A stretch of DNA of 64,000 nt from Desulfoferrobacter suflitae (GTDB lineage Bacteria; Desulfobacterota; Syntrophobacteria; Syntrophobacterales; Syntrophobacteraceae). Position 1 is the stretch's first letter; the number at the start of each line of letters is the position of its first letter. A program made the position numbers and the translations under genes. Location of the stretch: contig NZ_JAIBKA010000006.1 of NCBI RefSeq assembly GCF_022603395.1, positions 279,829-343,828 of the forward strand, read 5' to 3'. Shown here piece after piece: positions 16,180 through 24,154 of this stretch. Below the pieces are notes generated by a model. The model did not search any database, was not told the origin of the DNA, and saw only the letters and a list, made by a program, of their open reading frames with translations.

Positions 16180-18249
16180 GTGAGGGTGAAGAAATTACTT
16201 GGGTCATCAATGCTTTGCGCGATCGTTTATCTGTTGTCTTTTGGCTTTTCAAGCCCATGGGCGGCACAAATCAAGGACAGTGAATCGGCCACTCACGGCG
16301 ACGACGCAGCCGCCTACCAGGCGGTCGACACCTACACGTTCCCCGGTTTTAAAGTCCTCCAGTTCACCCTTCCGGTGCTCTCGCACTATTCGTATATGCT
16401 CATCAGCGACAAGCAGGCATTGGTCGTTGACCCGGGCAGGGACGTCTTCATTTACCTGGATACGGCAAAACAAGAGGGGGTAAAGATCACCGGCGTGTTT
16501 CTGACTCATTCGCATGCCGACTTTGTGGCCGGCCATGTGGAACTCGCCGAAAGGGCCGCCTGCCCGATTTACACCAGTCATGCGAGCGGTGCCGAGTACG
16601 ACTTCAAGCCCCTGAGGGAGGGTTCCGAAATCACCATCGGCAAAGCTTTCCTGCGCTTTGTTGAGACTCCCGGGCACACGCCGGATGGCCTGTGCGCCTA
16701 TGTCTACACCCAGGTCGATAACAATGGGCCGGCGCTCATCTTCACCGGCGATACCCTCTTTGTGGGCAGCGTCGGCCGCCCGGATCTCATGGAAGGCAGC
16801 ATGTCAGCCGCCGCCTTGGCTTCCATGATGTACGACACGTGGAACCAAAAACTGTCGCGGGCGGGTGACAACGCTGTGATATTTCCGGCCCATGGTGCCG
16901 GATCTCTGTGCGGGGCTCACCTGAGCGACCAGCCCTCATCCACCATAGGATCCGAGAAAGTCGCCAATCCTTATTTACGGCACCCATCAAGAGGCGAATT
17001 CGTAGCCGCAGTGTTGCAGGATTTGCCCCAGGCCCCCCAATACTTCAAACACAATGCAGCACTCAACCGCAAAGGACCTGACCTGGTGGACTGGCACGCA
17101 CCACTCAAACCGGTTTCTGCAGATAAGGCGCTCATCGACACCGAGCGCTTCTATGTCGTCGACCTGCGCGATCCCCGGGATTATGCCGGCGGCCACATTC
17201 CTAATGCCGTCAATATCGGACTGCGCGGCAGATTGGAAACCTGGGTGGGCACCATGGTTCCATGGGAATCCAGGGTAGCTCTGTGCGGCAGTGAAGCCGA
17301 GCTGCGGGAGGCCGTCTACCGACTCCATCGAGTTGGCTACCGAGCACAAGGGATCACCATGCAGAGCTGGCAGGGATCCGGCCTACCGCTTTCCACGAGT
17401 GACCTGGTCAAGCCGGCCGAACTGTATGAGCTCATGCAAACAGATGAAGCCCCGGTGGTGGTCGATGTGAGACTCCCCGAAGAATGGATGGGGGTGCGCA
17501 TTGGCACGGTCGTGAATCTTCCCCTGAATCGTCTCGCTGCATTGGCGTCGAAACTTGATCCGGCAATGCCCACCGTCACCGTGTGCAACTCTGCCTATCG
17601 ATCGAGCTTGGCGGTCGGCATTCTGCAGCGCAAAGGGTTTCAAAAGGTGAGCAGTCTGGCGGGTGGAACCGAAGCCTGGCTCGACTCGGGCCTGCCGGTT
17701 TACACAGCGCAGGCAACCGGCTCCCCGCAGAGTGCCGGGCGTACGGCGGCGATCAGGCGGATCAATCTGCCCGAAAGGATTCCTGCGACTGCATTGATGC
17801 GTCTCATGATGGACCTGCCGGGCACCTTTGAGATGGTCGATATTCGTCCGGCAGAGCAGTTTGCAGACTACAGTTTGCCCGGCTCCACCCACGTGGACAT
17901 CGCCGAGTTGATGAATAACCCGGTCTATCTCGCCGGGGTCGGCCCTCTGATCATTGTGGACCGAGACGGTTCTCTGGCAATGGCTGTCGCCGGCATACTC
18001 TCACAAAAGACCGAAAGGCAGATCAAAGCCCTCTATGGGGGGGTGGAGGCGTATTGGGCCGAATCGGAATTGACCCCTGCAGTGCGCCAGGTGACGCTGC
18101 CCGGCACCCTGCCCAAGGGGATGGGACCGTCTGCGGTAAAGCCCGGTACCTCACCCAATGAAACCTCGACGGTAAAGAAACCGATCATTCCGCCGGCTTC
18201 GCCTGCTCCCGAACCTCACCCCCCCAAGAAGAAGAGCGCCGGGTGCTGA
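16180..18249 (+). CDS. exported metallo-beta-lactamase/rhodanese fusion protein
   Basis: The 689-residue protein starts at GTG with a signal peptide (MRVKKLLGSSM, hydrophobic core, SPWAAQ), so it acts outside the cytoplasm. Residues 55-250 form a persulfide-dioxygenase-like (ETHE1/Blh) metallo-beta-lactamase domain with THSHADF (109-115), TPGHTPDG (H166) and FTGDTLF (D191). The usual HxHxDH motif ends in Phe. Three rhodanese domains follow: about 310-405 (no CxxxxR loop), 408-508 (active loop CNSAYR, Cys469) and 535-630 (loop Cys replaced by Asp). The tail is Pro/Lys-rich. It lies 20 bases after YcaO and 2 bases before the YeeE half gene. It probably handles persulfide or thiosulfate sulfur in the periplasm; a true oxygen-dependent dioxygenase role is doubtful in an anaerobe. 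Confidence 0.85.
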   Translation: MRVKKLLGSSMLCAIVYLLSFGFSSPWAAQIKDSESATHGDDAAAYQAVDTYTFPGFKVLQFTLPVLSHYSYMLISDKQALVVDPGRDVFIYLDTAKQEGVKITGVFLTHSHADFVAGHVELAERAACPIYTSHASGAEYDFKPLREGSEITIGKAFLRFVETPGHTPDGLCAYVYTQVDNNGPALIFTGDTLFVGSVGRPDLMEGSMSAAALASMMYDTWNQKLSRAGDNAVIFPAHGAGSLCGAHLSDQPSSTIGSEKVANPYLRHPSRGEFVAAVLQDLPQAPQYFKHNAALNRKGPDLVDWHAPLKPVSADKALIDTERFYVVDLRDPRDYAGGHIPNAVNIGLRGRLETWVGTMVPWESRVALCGSEAELREAVYRLHRVGYRAQGITMQSWQGSGLPLSTSDLVKPAELYELMQTDEAPVVVDVRLPEEWMGVRIGTVVNLPLNRLAALASKLDPAMPTVTVCNSAYRSSLAVGILQRKGFQKVSSLAGGTEAWLDSGLPVYTAQATGSPQSAGRTAAIRRINLPERIPATALMRLMMDLPGTFEMVDIRPAEQFADYSLPGSTHVDIAELMNNPVYLAGVGPLIIVDRDGSLAMAVAGILSQKTERQIKALYGGVEAYWAESELTPAVRQVTLPGTLPKGMGPSAVKPGTSPNETSTVKKPIIPPASPAPEPHPPKKKSAGC

Positions 18250-18251
18250 CC

Positions 18252-18773
18252 ATGAAACCGACCAATTCAAATGATAAGGGCTATTGGAATCCGTACCTGG
18301 CTGGAGTTGCGCTGGGGCTGACGCTGCTCGCCTCCTTCCTGATGCTTGGCGCCGGCCTTGGTGCCTCAGGAGGCATTGCACGTGTTGGAGCTTTCGTCGA
18401 GGGGCTGTTTTCCCGCGATCACCTGCTCCATTCCGAATACTTTGGTCAATGGGGCAAGGACCCCCTCAGCTACTATCTGGTTTTCATGTTTTTGGGAACA
18501 TTCCTGGGCGCTCTGGTTTCCGCAGTTCTATCCAGCCGCCTGCAATTCAAGCTGGAACGAGGTTCAGCTGCATCCCCTGCACTGCGCTCCGTGCTGGCGC
18601 TGTTGGGCGGAGTTATCGTCGGCTTCGCCAGTCGTCTGGCGAGGGGCTGCACATCCGGGCAGGCACTCACCGGAGGTGCAATGCTGCTGAGCGGCAGCCT
18701 GCTGTTTTTGGTGTGCACCTTCATTGGCGGGTATGCAGCCGCTTATTTTGTGAGGAGCCAGTGGAATGATTGA
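18252..18773 (+). CDS. YeeE/YedE (TsuA-like) half-channel, N-terminal part
   Basis: Integral membrane protein of 173 residues with about four to five hydrophobic helices. The motif LARGCTSGQALTGGAMLLSG (Cys133) corresponds to one of the conserved Cys-containing half-helices of YeeE/YedE proteins, which import thiosulfate or related sulfur anions by relay between cysteines. Whole YeeE proteins are about 330-400 residues with two such halves; this gene holds only one. Its 3' end overlaps the next gene by 8 bases, which holds the other half, so translation is probably coupled and the two form one transporter. The ATG at 18252 is 2 bases after the previous stop. The substrate (thiosulfate, sulfide or polysulfide) cannot be told from sequence. 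Confidence 0.85.
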   Translation: MKPTNSNDKGYWNPYLAGVALGLTLLASFLMLGAGLGASGGIARVGAFVEGLFSRDHLLHSEYFGQWGKDPLSYYLVFMFLGTFLGALVSAVLSSRLQFKLERGSAASPALRSVLALLGGVIVGFASRLARGCTSGQALTGGAMLLSGSLLFLVCTFIGGYAAAYFVRSQWND

Positions 18774-20802
18774 AACCTTCTTCGGGCTGGGCACCCTCAA
18801 TTCCCCCCAAGGCTACTTCGCCGCTCTCATTATCGGCTTTTGTTTCGGTTTCATACTCGAGCGGGCAGGCTTCGGGAGCTCCAGGCGACTGGCCGGAATC
18901 TTCTACTTGCGTGACATGGCGGTACTGAAAGTCATGTTTACTGCATTGGTTACAGCAATGCTGGGGCTTTCAACGAGCCTGTCACTCGGTTGGATCAGGC
19001 CGGAACAGCTCTATTTCATGCCGACCGTTTATGGAGCCCATCTCATCGGCGGGCTGTTGTTCGGCATCGGCTTTGTGCTGAGCGGCTGGTGTCCGGGAAC
19101 GGGGGCTGTCGGCCTGGCGTCGGGCAGGCTGGACGCACTGATTTTTCTCCTGGGCGCAGTGGCCGGCAGCGTTTTTTTTAATGAACTTTTTGCTGCCGTC
19201 AAGCCGCTCTACAACTGGGGGCAGGCAGGAGTCTCGTTTGCTTACGAGGTCCTTGGCATTTCCAGAATGGCTTTTGGATTTCTCTTGACAGCCTTAGCCG
19301 TTGGATGCTTCTGGGGTTCCGAGTATGTTGAAGCAACACGGAATCGCGGCGGCACCTATTTCCGAAGCCCGTTCCTCAAGGCATTCAGCCTGGGACTTCT
19401 GATCTTTTCCGCAGGGCTTTTGCTTCTCCCCTCTTCACAACAGTTCCCGGCGGGCTCCGGATTACCGGAAACGGGGCGCCCTTCTTACCCAAAGCATTCC
19501 GACCAGCAGCTCCTGCAAGCGATCGAAGGTGCCGCCGACCACATCGAGCCAATCGAACTGGCCGATCGAATCCTGCGCCGAGAACCCCAACTGCTGGTCG
19601 TCGACGTCAGGACTCCCGGAGAGTTTGCACAATTCCATATCCGCGGGTCGATCAATGCCACTCTCTCGGAGCTGGTGGAGGTTCTCCAGCCCTATAGAAA
19701 TGCCGGTACAATTGTCCTCTACTCGAACGGCATGACTCACCCGGCCCAGGCACGGGACGCTCTGTACCGCATGGGCTATCAAAACGTTTACATTCTGACC
19801 GACGGCCTCAAGGGTTTCATTGAAACCTGCCTGAAACCTGTTTCCCTCAGGTCGGAACCCGTCCCGCAAGAATTTGCTGCCCGCATTGCCGCCTGGAGAA
19901 ATTACTTCGTCACCCGGGCAACGACCGCGCCGGCGCCCGAGCGTATGGTGGAATCCGTCAAGGTCCCCGGCCAACTGCCGGGTCTGGTAGACACTGCCTG
20001 GCTGCAATCCAACCTCGGGGAGACCGGCCTGAAAATCATCGATGTGCGCAGCCAGCCTGAATACAACACTGCTCACATCCCCGGTTCGCTCTTTCTTGCA
20101 ACGGACAGCCTAAGGGGAGTGATCGACGGAATACCATCGAGGATATTGCCGGAAAAAATGCTGGCATGGCACATGGAACAAATGGGGATAACCCCATCGG
20201 ACCTTGTCGTTTTGATTGCCGGCGACGCAATTCGTGACGCTACACTGGCCGGGGTGGCTCTTGAACGTCTGGGCCACAGCAATTACGCCGTCCTGGACGG
20301 TGGCTTCGGCAAGTGGCTGGTCGAGAAACGTCCAGTCGACAATGCCTTGCCGATTAATTTGAGCAAGTCGCATTATCCACCCCCCACCGGGCAACGACCG
20401 GACTCCTTCACGGTCACTGCTCCCCAGGTCCTCAAGCTCATGCAGCAGCCCGGCACGGTCATCCTCGATGTGAGGCCCAAAGACTACTTTACAGGGGAAA
20501 AATCCGACGAAGCACGTGCAGGTCACATCCCCGGGGCGGTAAACAGGCCTTACACGGAAGACGTTTTGACAACCGACGGTTACACCCGATTACGCCCGCT
20601 CACCGAACTCGCAACAGAGTACGCCGCACTTATCCCCTCCAAAGACACGACCATCGTTGTCCATTGCCGCACCGGTCATCAGGCAAGCCAGACTTTTTTT
20701 CTTCTAAGGCACCTGCTTGGGTACAGGAACGTATCCTATTACGATGCGGGCTGGACGGAATGGGCGGCCCGTCTCGAACTGCCTGTGAGCAACGGATCAT
20801 GA
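18766..20802 (+). CDS. YeeE/YedE half-channel fused to three rhodanese-like domains
   Basis: The 678-residue protein has a membrane domain at 1-225 with the second YeeE half: GFCFGFILERAGFGSSRRLA (Cys26) and GFVLSGWCPGTGAVGLASG (Cys109), the second conserved Cys half-helix. A linker leads to rhodanese-like domains at about 255-355 (loop YSNGMTH, no Cys), 405-525 (loop IAGDAIRD, no Cys) and 550-675 (loop CRTGHQAS, Cys634, active). So only the last domain can carry a persulfide; the others may be structural or binding modules. With the preceding gene it would form a complete channel with a sulfur acceptor attached. It ends tail-to-tail with the next gene, overlapping by 6 bases. The side of the membrane for the rhodanese part is not settled. 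Confidence 0.87.
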   Translation: MIETFFGLGTLNSPQGYFAALIIGFCFGFILERAGFGSSRRLAGIFYLRDMAVLKVMFTALVTAMLGLSTSLSLGWIRPEQLYFMPTVYGAHLIGGLLFGIGFVLSGWCPGTGAVGLASGRLDALIFLLGAVAGSVFFNELFAAVKPLYNWGQAGVSFAYEVLGISRMAFGFLLTALAVGCFWGSEYVEATRNRGGTYFRSPFLKAFSLGLLIFSAGLLLLPSSQQFPAGSGLPETGRPSYPKHSDQQLLQAIEGAADHIEPIELADRILRREPQLLVVDVRTPGEFAQFHIRGSINATLSELVEVLQPYRNAGTIVLYSNGMTHPAQARDALYRMGYQNVYILTDGLKGFIETCLKPVSLRSEPVPQEFAARIAAWRNYFVTRATTAPAPERMVESVKVPGQLPGLVDTAWLQSNLGETGLKIIDVRSQPEYNTAHIPGSLFLATDSLRGVIDGIPSRILPEKMLAWHMEQMGITPSDLVVLIAGDAIRDATLAGVALERLGHSNYAVLDGGFGKWLVEKRPVDNALPINLSKSHYPPPTGQRPDSFTVTAPQVLKLMQQPGTVILDVRPKDYFTGEKSDEARAGHIPGAVNRPYTEDVLTTDGYTRLRPLTELATEYAALIPSKDTTIVVHCRTGHQASQTFFLLRHLLGYRNVSYYDAGWTEWAARLELPVSNGS

Positions 20803-22179
20803 GGCCAGGCTGTAACCGGCATTCTGCCAGGCGGTAAGCCCGCCGGCCAGGCTGTGAACATGGCTGAATCCGTCCTGCTTGAGACGGCTCGCCACGATGT
20901 TGGCACGATAACCGGTGCCGCAAACCAGGATCATTTCCTCGTCTTTTGGCATACCCAGACTTCCTGCCAAAATATCGTTCATCGGCACATGAACGGAGCC
21001 CGCAATGTAGCCCTGGGTGCGCTCATCCGGGGTGCGCACATCGACGATGCGGCCAAAATCCCGGTCGTCCAACTGCTGCTTGAGGTCCTGGGCGGAAATC
21101 GGCGACAGACTGTCGATGGGCATACCATGGGCAATCCAGGCGGACATTCCGCCGGAAAGGTAGCCAATGATGTTGTCATAACCGATGCGGTGAAGCTCGG
21201 TTGTCATCAGGTCATACTTTTCCCGATCATCGACTACCAGCAAAAGGTTGTCCGATGGATCGACAACCATGCCGATCCAGTTGGCCATCTGTTTCTCGAA
21301 CCCAATGTTGATGGCTCCGGGGATATGGAACCCACCGAAGGAAGCCGTATCCCGCGTGTCGATGACGGTCGCCCCCTGCCGGTGGAGTTGATCGAACTGA
21401 TCCGGATTGAGCGTCTGCTCCAGTGGACAGCGCTCAAGCAAGGGCGCGCCCTGAGTGTTGGTGTTGATGATGTGGGTGAAGCTCTTGGGGCGTACCGGAA
21501 AACTCCCGCCAATCTGGTCGCGGAATGCGCGAAAGTCCGCCAGTCGCAACACCGGTTGCGTCAGGCGCTCATAGCCCAGCGTACTGCTCGCTTTGGCGCT
21601 CAACCCCTTGCCGCACAGAGAACCCTGGCCATGGGCCGGAAAGACCTCCAGATAATCAGGGAGCCGCCGCATTTTTTCATATAGAGAATCATATAGATTG
21701 TTGACCTGTTCATCCAAAACCTCTTCCCCAGCCAGGTCCGGCCGGCCGATGGAACCAACAAAGAGCAAGTCTCCGGTGAGAATCATCCATGGGACATCGG
21801 CACGTGCTTTATCCGTTACCAGAATCGATATGGAATTGGGGGTATGACCGGGGGTATGAAGGATCTCCAGCTTGACCATGCCGAATTCAATCACATCGCC
21901 TTCCTTCAACTTCTTGTGATCAAAAGTCACCGGCGCATTTTCGCTGAAATAAATATCCGCTCCCGTGCGCGATCGCAATTCCTGGTTGCCACTGACATGG
22001 TCGGCATGCACATGGGTTTCAATGATGTGAGTGATCTTCATCCCTTCATCCCGGGATATGTCCATATACTCCTGCACATCGCGCTTGGGATCCACAACCA
22101 CCGCCTGTCTTGCTCCGGGACAGCCAATGACATATGAGTTGCAGCCCAGTCCCGGTACCGTAATCTGCTTGAAATACAT
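20797..22179 (-). CDS. cytoplasmic MBL-fold persulfide hydrolase/dioxygenase-like protein with two rhodanese domains
   Basis: The 460-residue protein has no signal peptide. Residues 1-245 are an ETHE1-like metallo-beta-lactamase domain with the intact motif THVHADHVSG (H56, H58, D60, H61), HTPGHTPNS and LTGDLLFVGSIGRPD. The first rhodanese domain (about 255-355) lacks the active Cys (LLVVDDREKYD). The second (about 365-455) has CGTGYR with Cys420. Architecture matches the MBL-rhodanese fusions (Blh/CstB type) that process persulfides or release sulfite. The ATG at 22179 follows AGGAG; an upstream in-frame start adds only 11 unmatched residues. It converges on the YeeE-rhodanese gene and looks like the cytoplasmic counterpart of the exported protein at 16180. 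Confidence 0.9.
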   Translation of the reverse strand: MYFKQITVPGLGCNSYVIGCPGARQAVVVDPKRDVQEYMDISRDEGMKITHIIETHVHADHVSGNQELRSRTGADIYFSENAPVTFDHKKLKEGDVIEFGMVKLEILHTPGHTPNSISILVTDKARADVPWMILTGDLLFVGSIGRPDLAGEEVLDEQVNNLYDSLYEKMRRLPDYLEVFPAHGQGSLCGKGLSAKASSTLGYERLTQPVLRLADFRAFRDQIGGSFPVRPKSFTHIINTNTQGAPLLERCPLEQTLNPDQFDQLHRQGATVIDTRDTASFGGFHIPGAINIGFEKQMANWIGMVVDPSDNLLLVVDDREKYDLMTTELHRIGYDNIIGYLSGGMSAWIAHGMPIDSLSPISAQDLKQQLDDRDFGRIVDVRTPDERTQGYIAGSVHVPMNDILAGSLGMPKDEEMILVCGTGYRANIVASRLKQDGFSHVHSLAGGLTAWQNAGYSLAS

Positions 22180-22202
22180 CGCCAGACTCCTGAGATCAAA
22201 GG

Positions 22203-22270
22203 TTTCAGTCACACGCTGACGGCTGAAAATCGATCCTGCCGGTCAACCCGGCAAACCTCCCCGGCTTTGC
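22203..22270. other. cluster of three small hairpins upstream of the MBL-rhodanese gene
   Basis: Inverted repeats TTTCAG/CTGAAA (22203-22228), GCCGG/CCGGC (22238-22252) and GCAAA/TTTGC (22251-22270) lie in the 5' untranslated region of the minus-strand gene at 20797-22179. The spacing is compact, as in a structured leader, but I could not match it to a known riboswitch. Confidence 0.35.
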
Positions 22271-22444
22271 GAGGCATGTCATCATTGCCGCATCATGACA
22301 CTGGAAAATAATTATCAAATGACAAAAGGATTTGCAATCCATTTGGACTGATCGAGTACACTGACAGATACCAATGCCATGGACAGAAAGCAAGTGATTC
22401 ACCGGTAGCATATTAATTTTATTTTGAATAACGGATTAAGCCGG

Positions 22445-22936
22445 CTATTTTGTCACAACCTGCCAGATGAAGATGATGATCATAAGCAGCGCGCCTGCCG
22501 CTTGGAATCCGGTTGCCAGCCCCCATCCGGCCACTCCGCCCACGCTGGCCTTGAAGGCCGCACCCCAATCCTGGTCCCGGCGGTATTCGGCGTAGAGAAT
22601 GCCAAGGGCATAGCCGACAAGAGCGCCCAGCAGGTTCAGGATTATAAAGCCGGCCAATGCACCGCCAATTCCCCAGATTATTGAACGACTGCCGGCACCC
22701 AGAGTTTTCGCTCCCAACAGAGCCATCCACATGTCCGCCGTGGCAGAGATGACGGCAATCAGCGTCATGCTCGCAAACGCCACCGGCCCAACCACTGTGA
22801 ACTGCGTTGCGATGGCATAAACCAGCACTGCCAGCCACACCAGCAGCGGTCCGGGCATGAGCGGCACAAACGAACCTACAAATCCCAGCAGCATAAAGAA
22901 GATGACGACTCCAAGTCCGATGGATTCCAGCCACAT
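22445..22936 (-). CDS. DUF456 membrane protein
   Basis: The 163-residue hydrophobic protein has about four or five transmembrane segments, starting MWLESIGLGVVIFFMLLGFV and including the conserved PLMPGPLLVWLAVLVYA. A central glycine-rich segment GALVGYALGILYAEYRRDQD is the usual DUF456 pattern. The function of the family is unknown. The ATG at 22936 follows GGAGAA; a longer frame from 22990 has no membrane character. The gene stands alone between the sulfur locus and the NHLP genes, on the strand opposite to the latter, and nothing ties it to either. Confidence 0.8.
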   Translation of the reverse strand: MWLESIGLGVVIFFMLLGFVGSFVPLMPGPLLVWLAVLVYAIATQFTVVGPVAFASMTLIAVISATADMWMALLGAKTLGAGSRSIIWGIGGALAGFIILNLLGALVGYALGILYAEYRRDQDWGAAFKASVGGVAGWGLATGFQAAGALLMIIIFIWQVVTK

Positions 22937-23110
22937 AGAAAAATTCTCCGCAAGAAATACTGAAGCCAGCCAACACTGGTCTTCCTGCAAATGATTCCGT
23001 TGGCGTTATAATGCTTACGCATCCTACCTCAAGTATGATAAACAAACAGGGTTTACAGGCGCCTGTCAATACAGCACTCCCACCAATCGACCAACCAATG
23101 AGGAGTCATC

Positions 23111-23389
23111 ATGAAACTGACGACTGCTTTGAACTCGTTCCTCAATCATTTCTATAACTTTACAGACCTTTCAGCGAACCCGGAACGGAGCATCTCCGCC
23201 CAGGAATTTTATGAGTCGGTGATTGTCAGGGCGGTGCAGTCACCCGAATTCCGCCGCAGACTTGTGGAAGATCCCGCAACCGTGCTGGCGGAAATTGGCG
23301 TCCGGTTGCCCGATGGAGTCAAAGTAACCTTTGTAGAGAACACAGACCGCGTGGTCCACATCGCCATTCCTCCTTATGTGGGTGAATAG
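23111..23389 (+). CDS. NHLP (nitrile-hydratase-like leader peptide) fold protein without a core peptide
   Basis: The 92-residue protein has a 30-residue variable N-terminus, then about 35-88 the pattern of nitrile-hydratase-alpha-like leader peptides of RiPP precursors. SPEFRRRLVEDPATVLAEIG is followed by VRLPDGVKVTFVENTD and VVHIAIP. True NHLP precursors continue past a Gly-Gly site into a core; here the chain stops six residues after the fold (PPYVGE), with no Cys, Ser/Thr-rich or GG-core tail. It is therefore probably not a RiPP precursor but a small protein using this fold. AGGAG precedes the ATG by 6 bases. The next gene, 21 bases on, carries a second copy fused to STAS. Function unknown. 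Confidence 0.75.
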   Translation: MKLTTALNSFLNHFYNFTDLSANPERSISAQEFYESVIVRAVQSPEFRRRLVEDPATVLAEIGVRLPDGVKVTFVENTDRVVHIAIPPYVGE

Positions 23390-23410
23390 CATAGCGTGCA
23401 TGGAGTAGTC

Positions 23411-23989
23411 ATGGAAAACAATCCTCTGCAGGAAATCCTCATTAGAGTGTGCTCAGACAAACCCTTTCGCGAAAAATTCCTGCAGGATCCCAAAGAGGTC
23501 CTGCGCGACGCTTCAATTCAGGTGCCGGACAATATAACCATTCGGGTGCTGGAAAACAGCGATGAACAGATCTACATCGTTTTGCCGACCAGCCTGGACA
23601 AGCAGCCTGCTCAGTGGACTTCCAAGGATCGGCCCACTGCCGGAGAAACCTTTGAAACCGCCGAATTGACCATCCAGTGGACCAACCAGGGGATCGCCTT
23701 GAGGGGCCGCGTCGGCAGCGAAAGTGTTCCGCTGTTGCGCCGGCAGCTTGATCGGGCGAGCGGCAGTCTGCTGGTGGACTTTGGGCAAGTGACTTTTATG
23801 AGCTCAGCCGGACTGGGCGTTCTCCTGTCTACACAAAAGCGCCTTGCGGCCAATCAAAACGAGCTCTATTTGTGCAACGTACCGGCCCCCATCAAGAATG
23901 TCTTTTCCTTGACGGGGCTCGATTCCATCTTTCAGTTTGTCACGCCGGAGTTTGACGGTACCTGGTGGATGGCCTTTCCAAACGTCTGA
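23411..23989 (+). CDS. NHLP-fold domain fused to a STAS domain
   Basis: The 192-residue protein has an NHLP-like domain at 1-62 (KPFREKFLQDPKEVLRDASI, then VPDNITIRVLENSD and IYIVLPTSL), a linker, and a STAS (anti-sigma-factor antagonist) domain at about 85-180. The STAS phosphorylation loop reads VTFMSSAGLGVLLSTQKRL with candidate Ser131/Ser132 in the position of the SpoIIAA phosphoserine. STAS proteins switch by Ser phosphorylation and bind partner kinases or anti-sigma factors. I know of no described family joining these two domains. It starts 21 bases after the free-standing NHLP gene, so the two are probably co-expressed; a histidine kinase follows after 165 bases. No anti-sigma kinase gene is visible in the window. 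Confidence 0.78.
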   Translation: MENNPLQEILIRVCSDKPFREKFLQDPKEVLRDASIQVPDNITIRVLENSDEQIYIVLPTSLDKQPAQWTSKDRPTAGETFETAELTIQWTNQGIALRGRVGSESVPLLRRQLDRASGSLLVDFGQVTFMSSAGLGVLLSTQKRLAANQNELYLCNVPAPIKNVFSLTGLDSIFQFVTPEFDGTWWMAFPNV

Positions 23990-24154
23990 GGTTGGCTGCG
24001 GTTTGAGCACCTCGTGTTCCCTTTTATCATGCTGCATCCTCCCCAATTGCAGGCATTGATGTTACATTGTGGTCATGGCACCAAGAATGGGATGTCCCTG
24101 GCTTGGGGCGTCAAATCTACACAATGAAATTGATCTAACCATGGGGAGCACGCT

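Noticed and set aside
22203..22270. c-di-GMP riboswitch
   Set aside because: GCAAAGCC and GGGTT-like words occur but not in the order or spacing of the GEMM consensus.
23111..23389. Complete RiPP biosynthetic cluster
   Set aside because: There is no core peptide after the NHLP fold, and no PCAT peptidase-transporter, lanthionine synthetase or radical SAM maturase adjoins; the YcaO gene lies 7 kb away on another unit.
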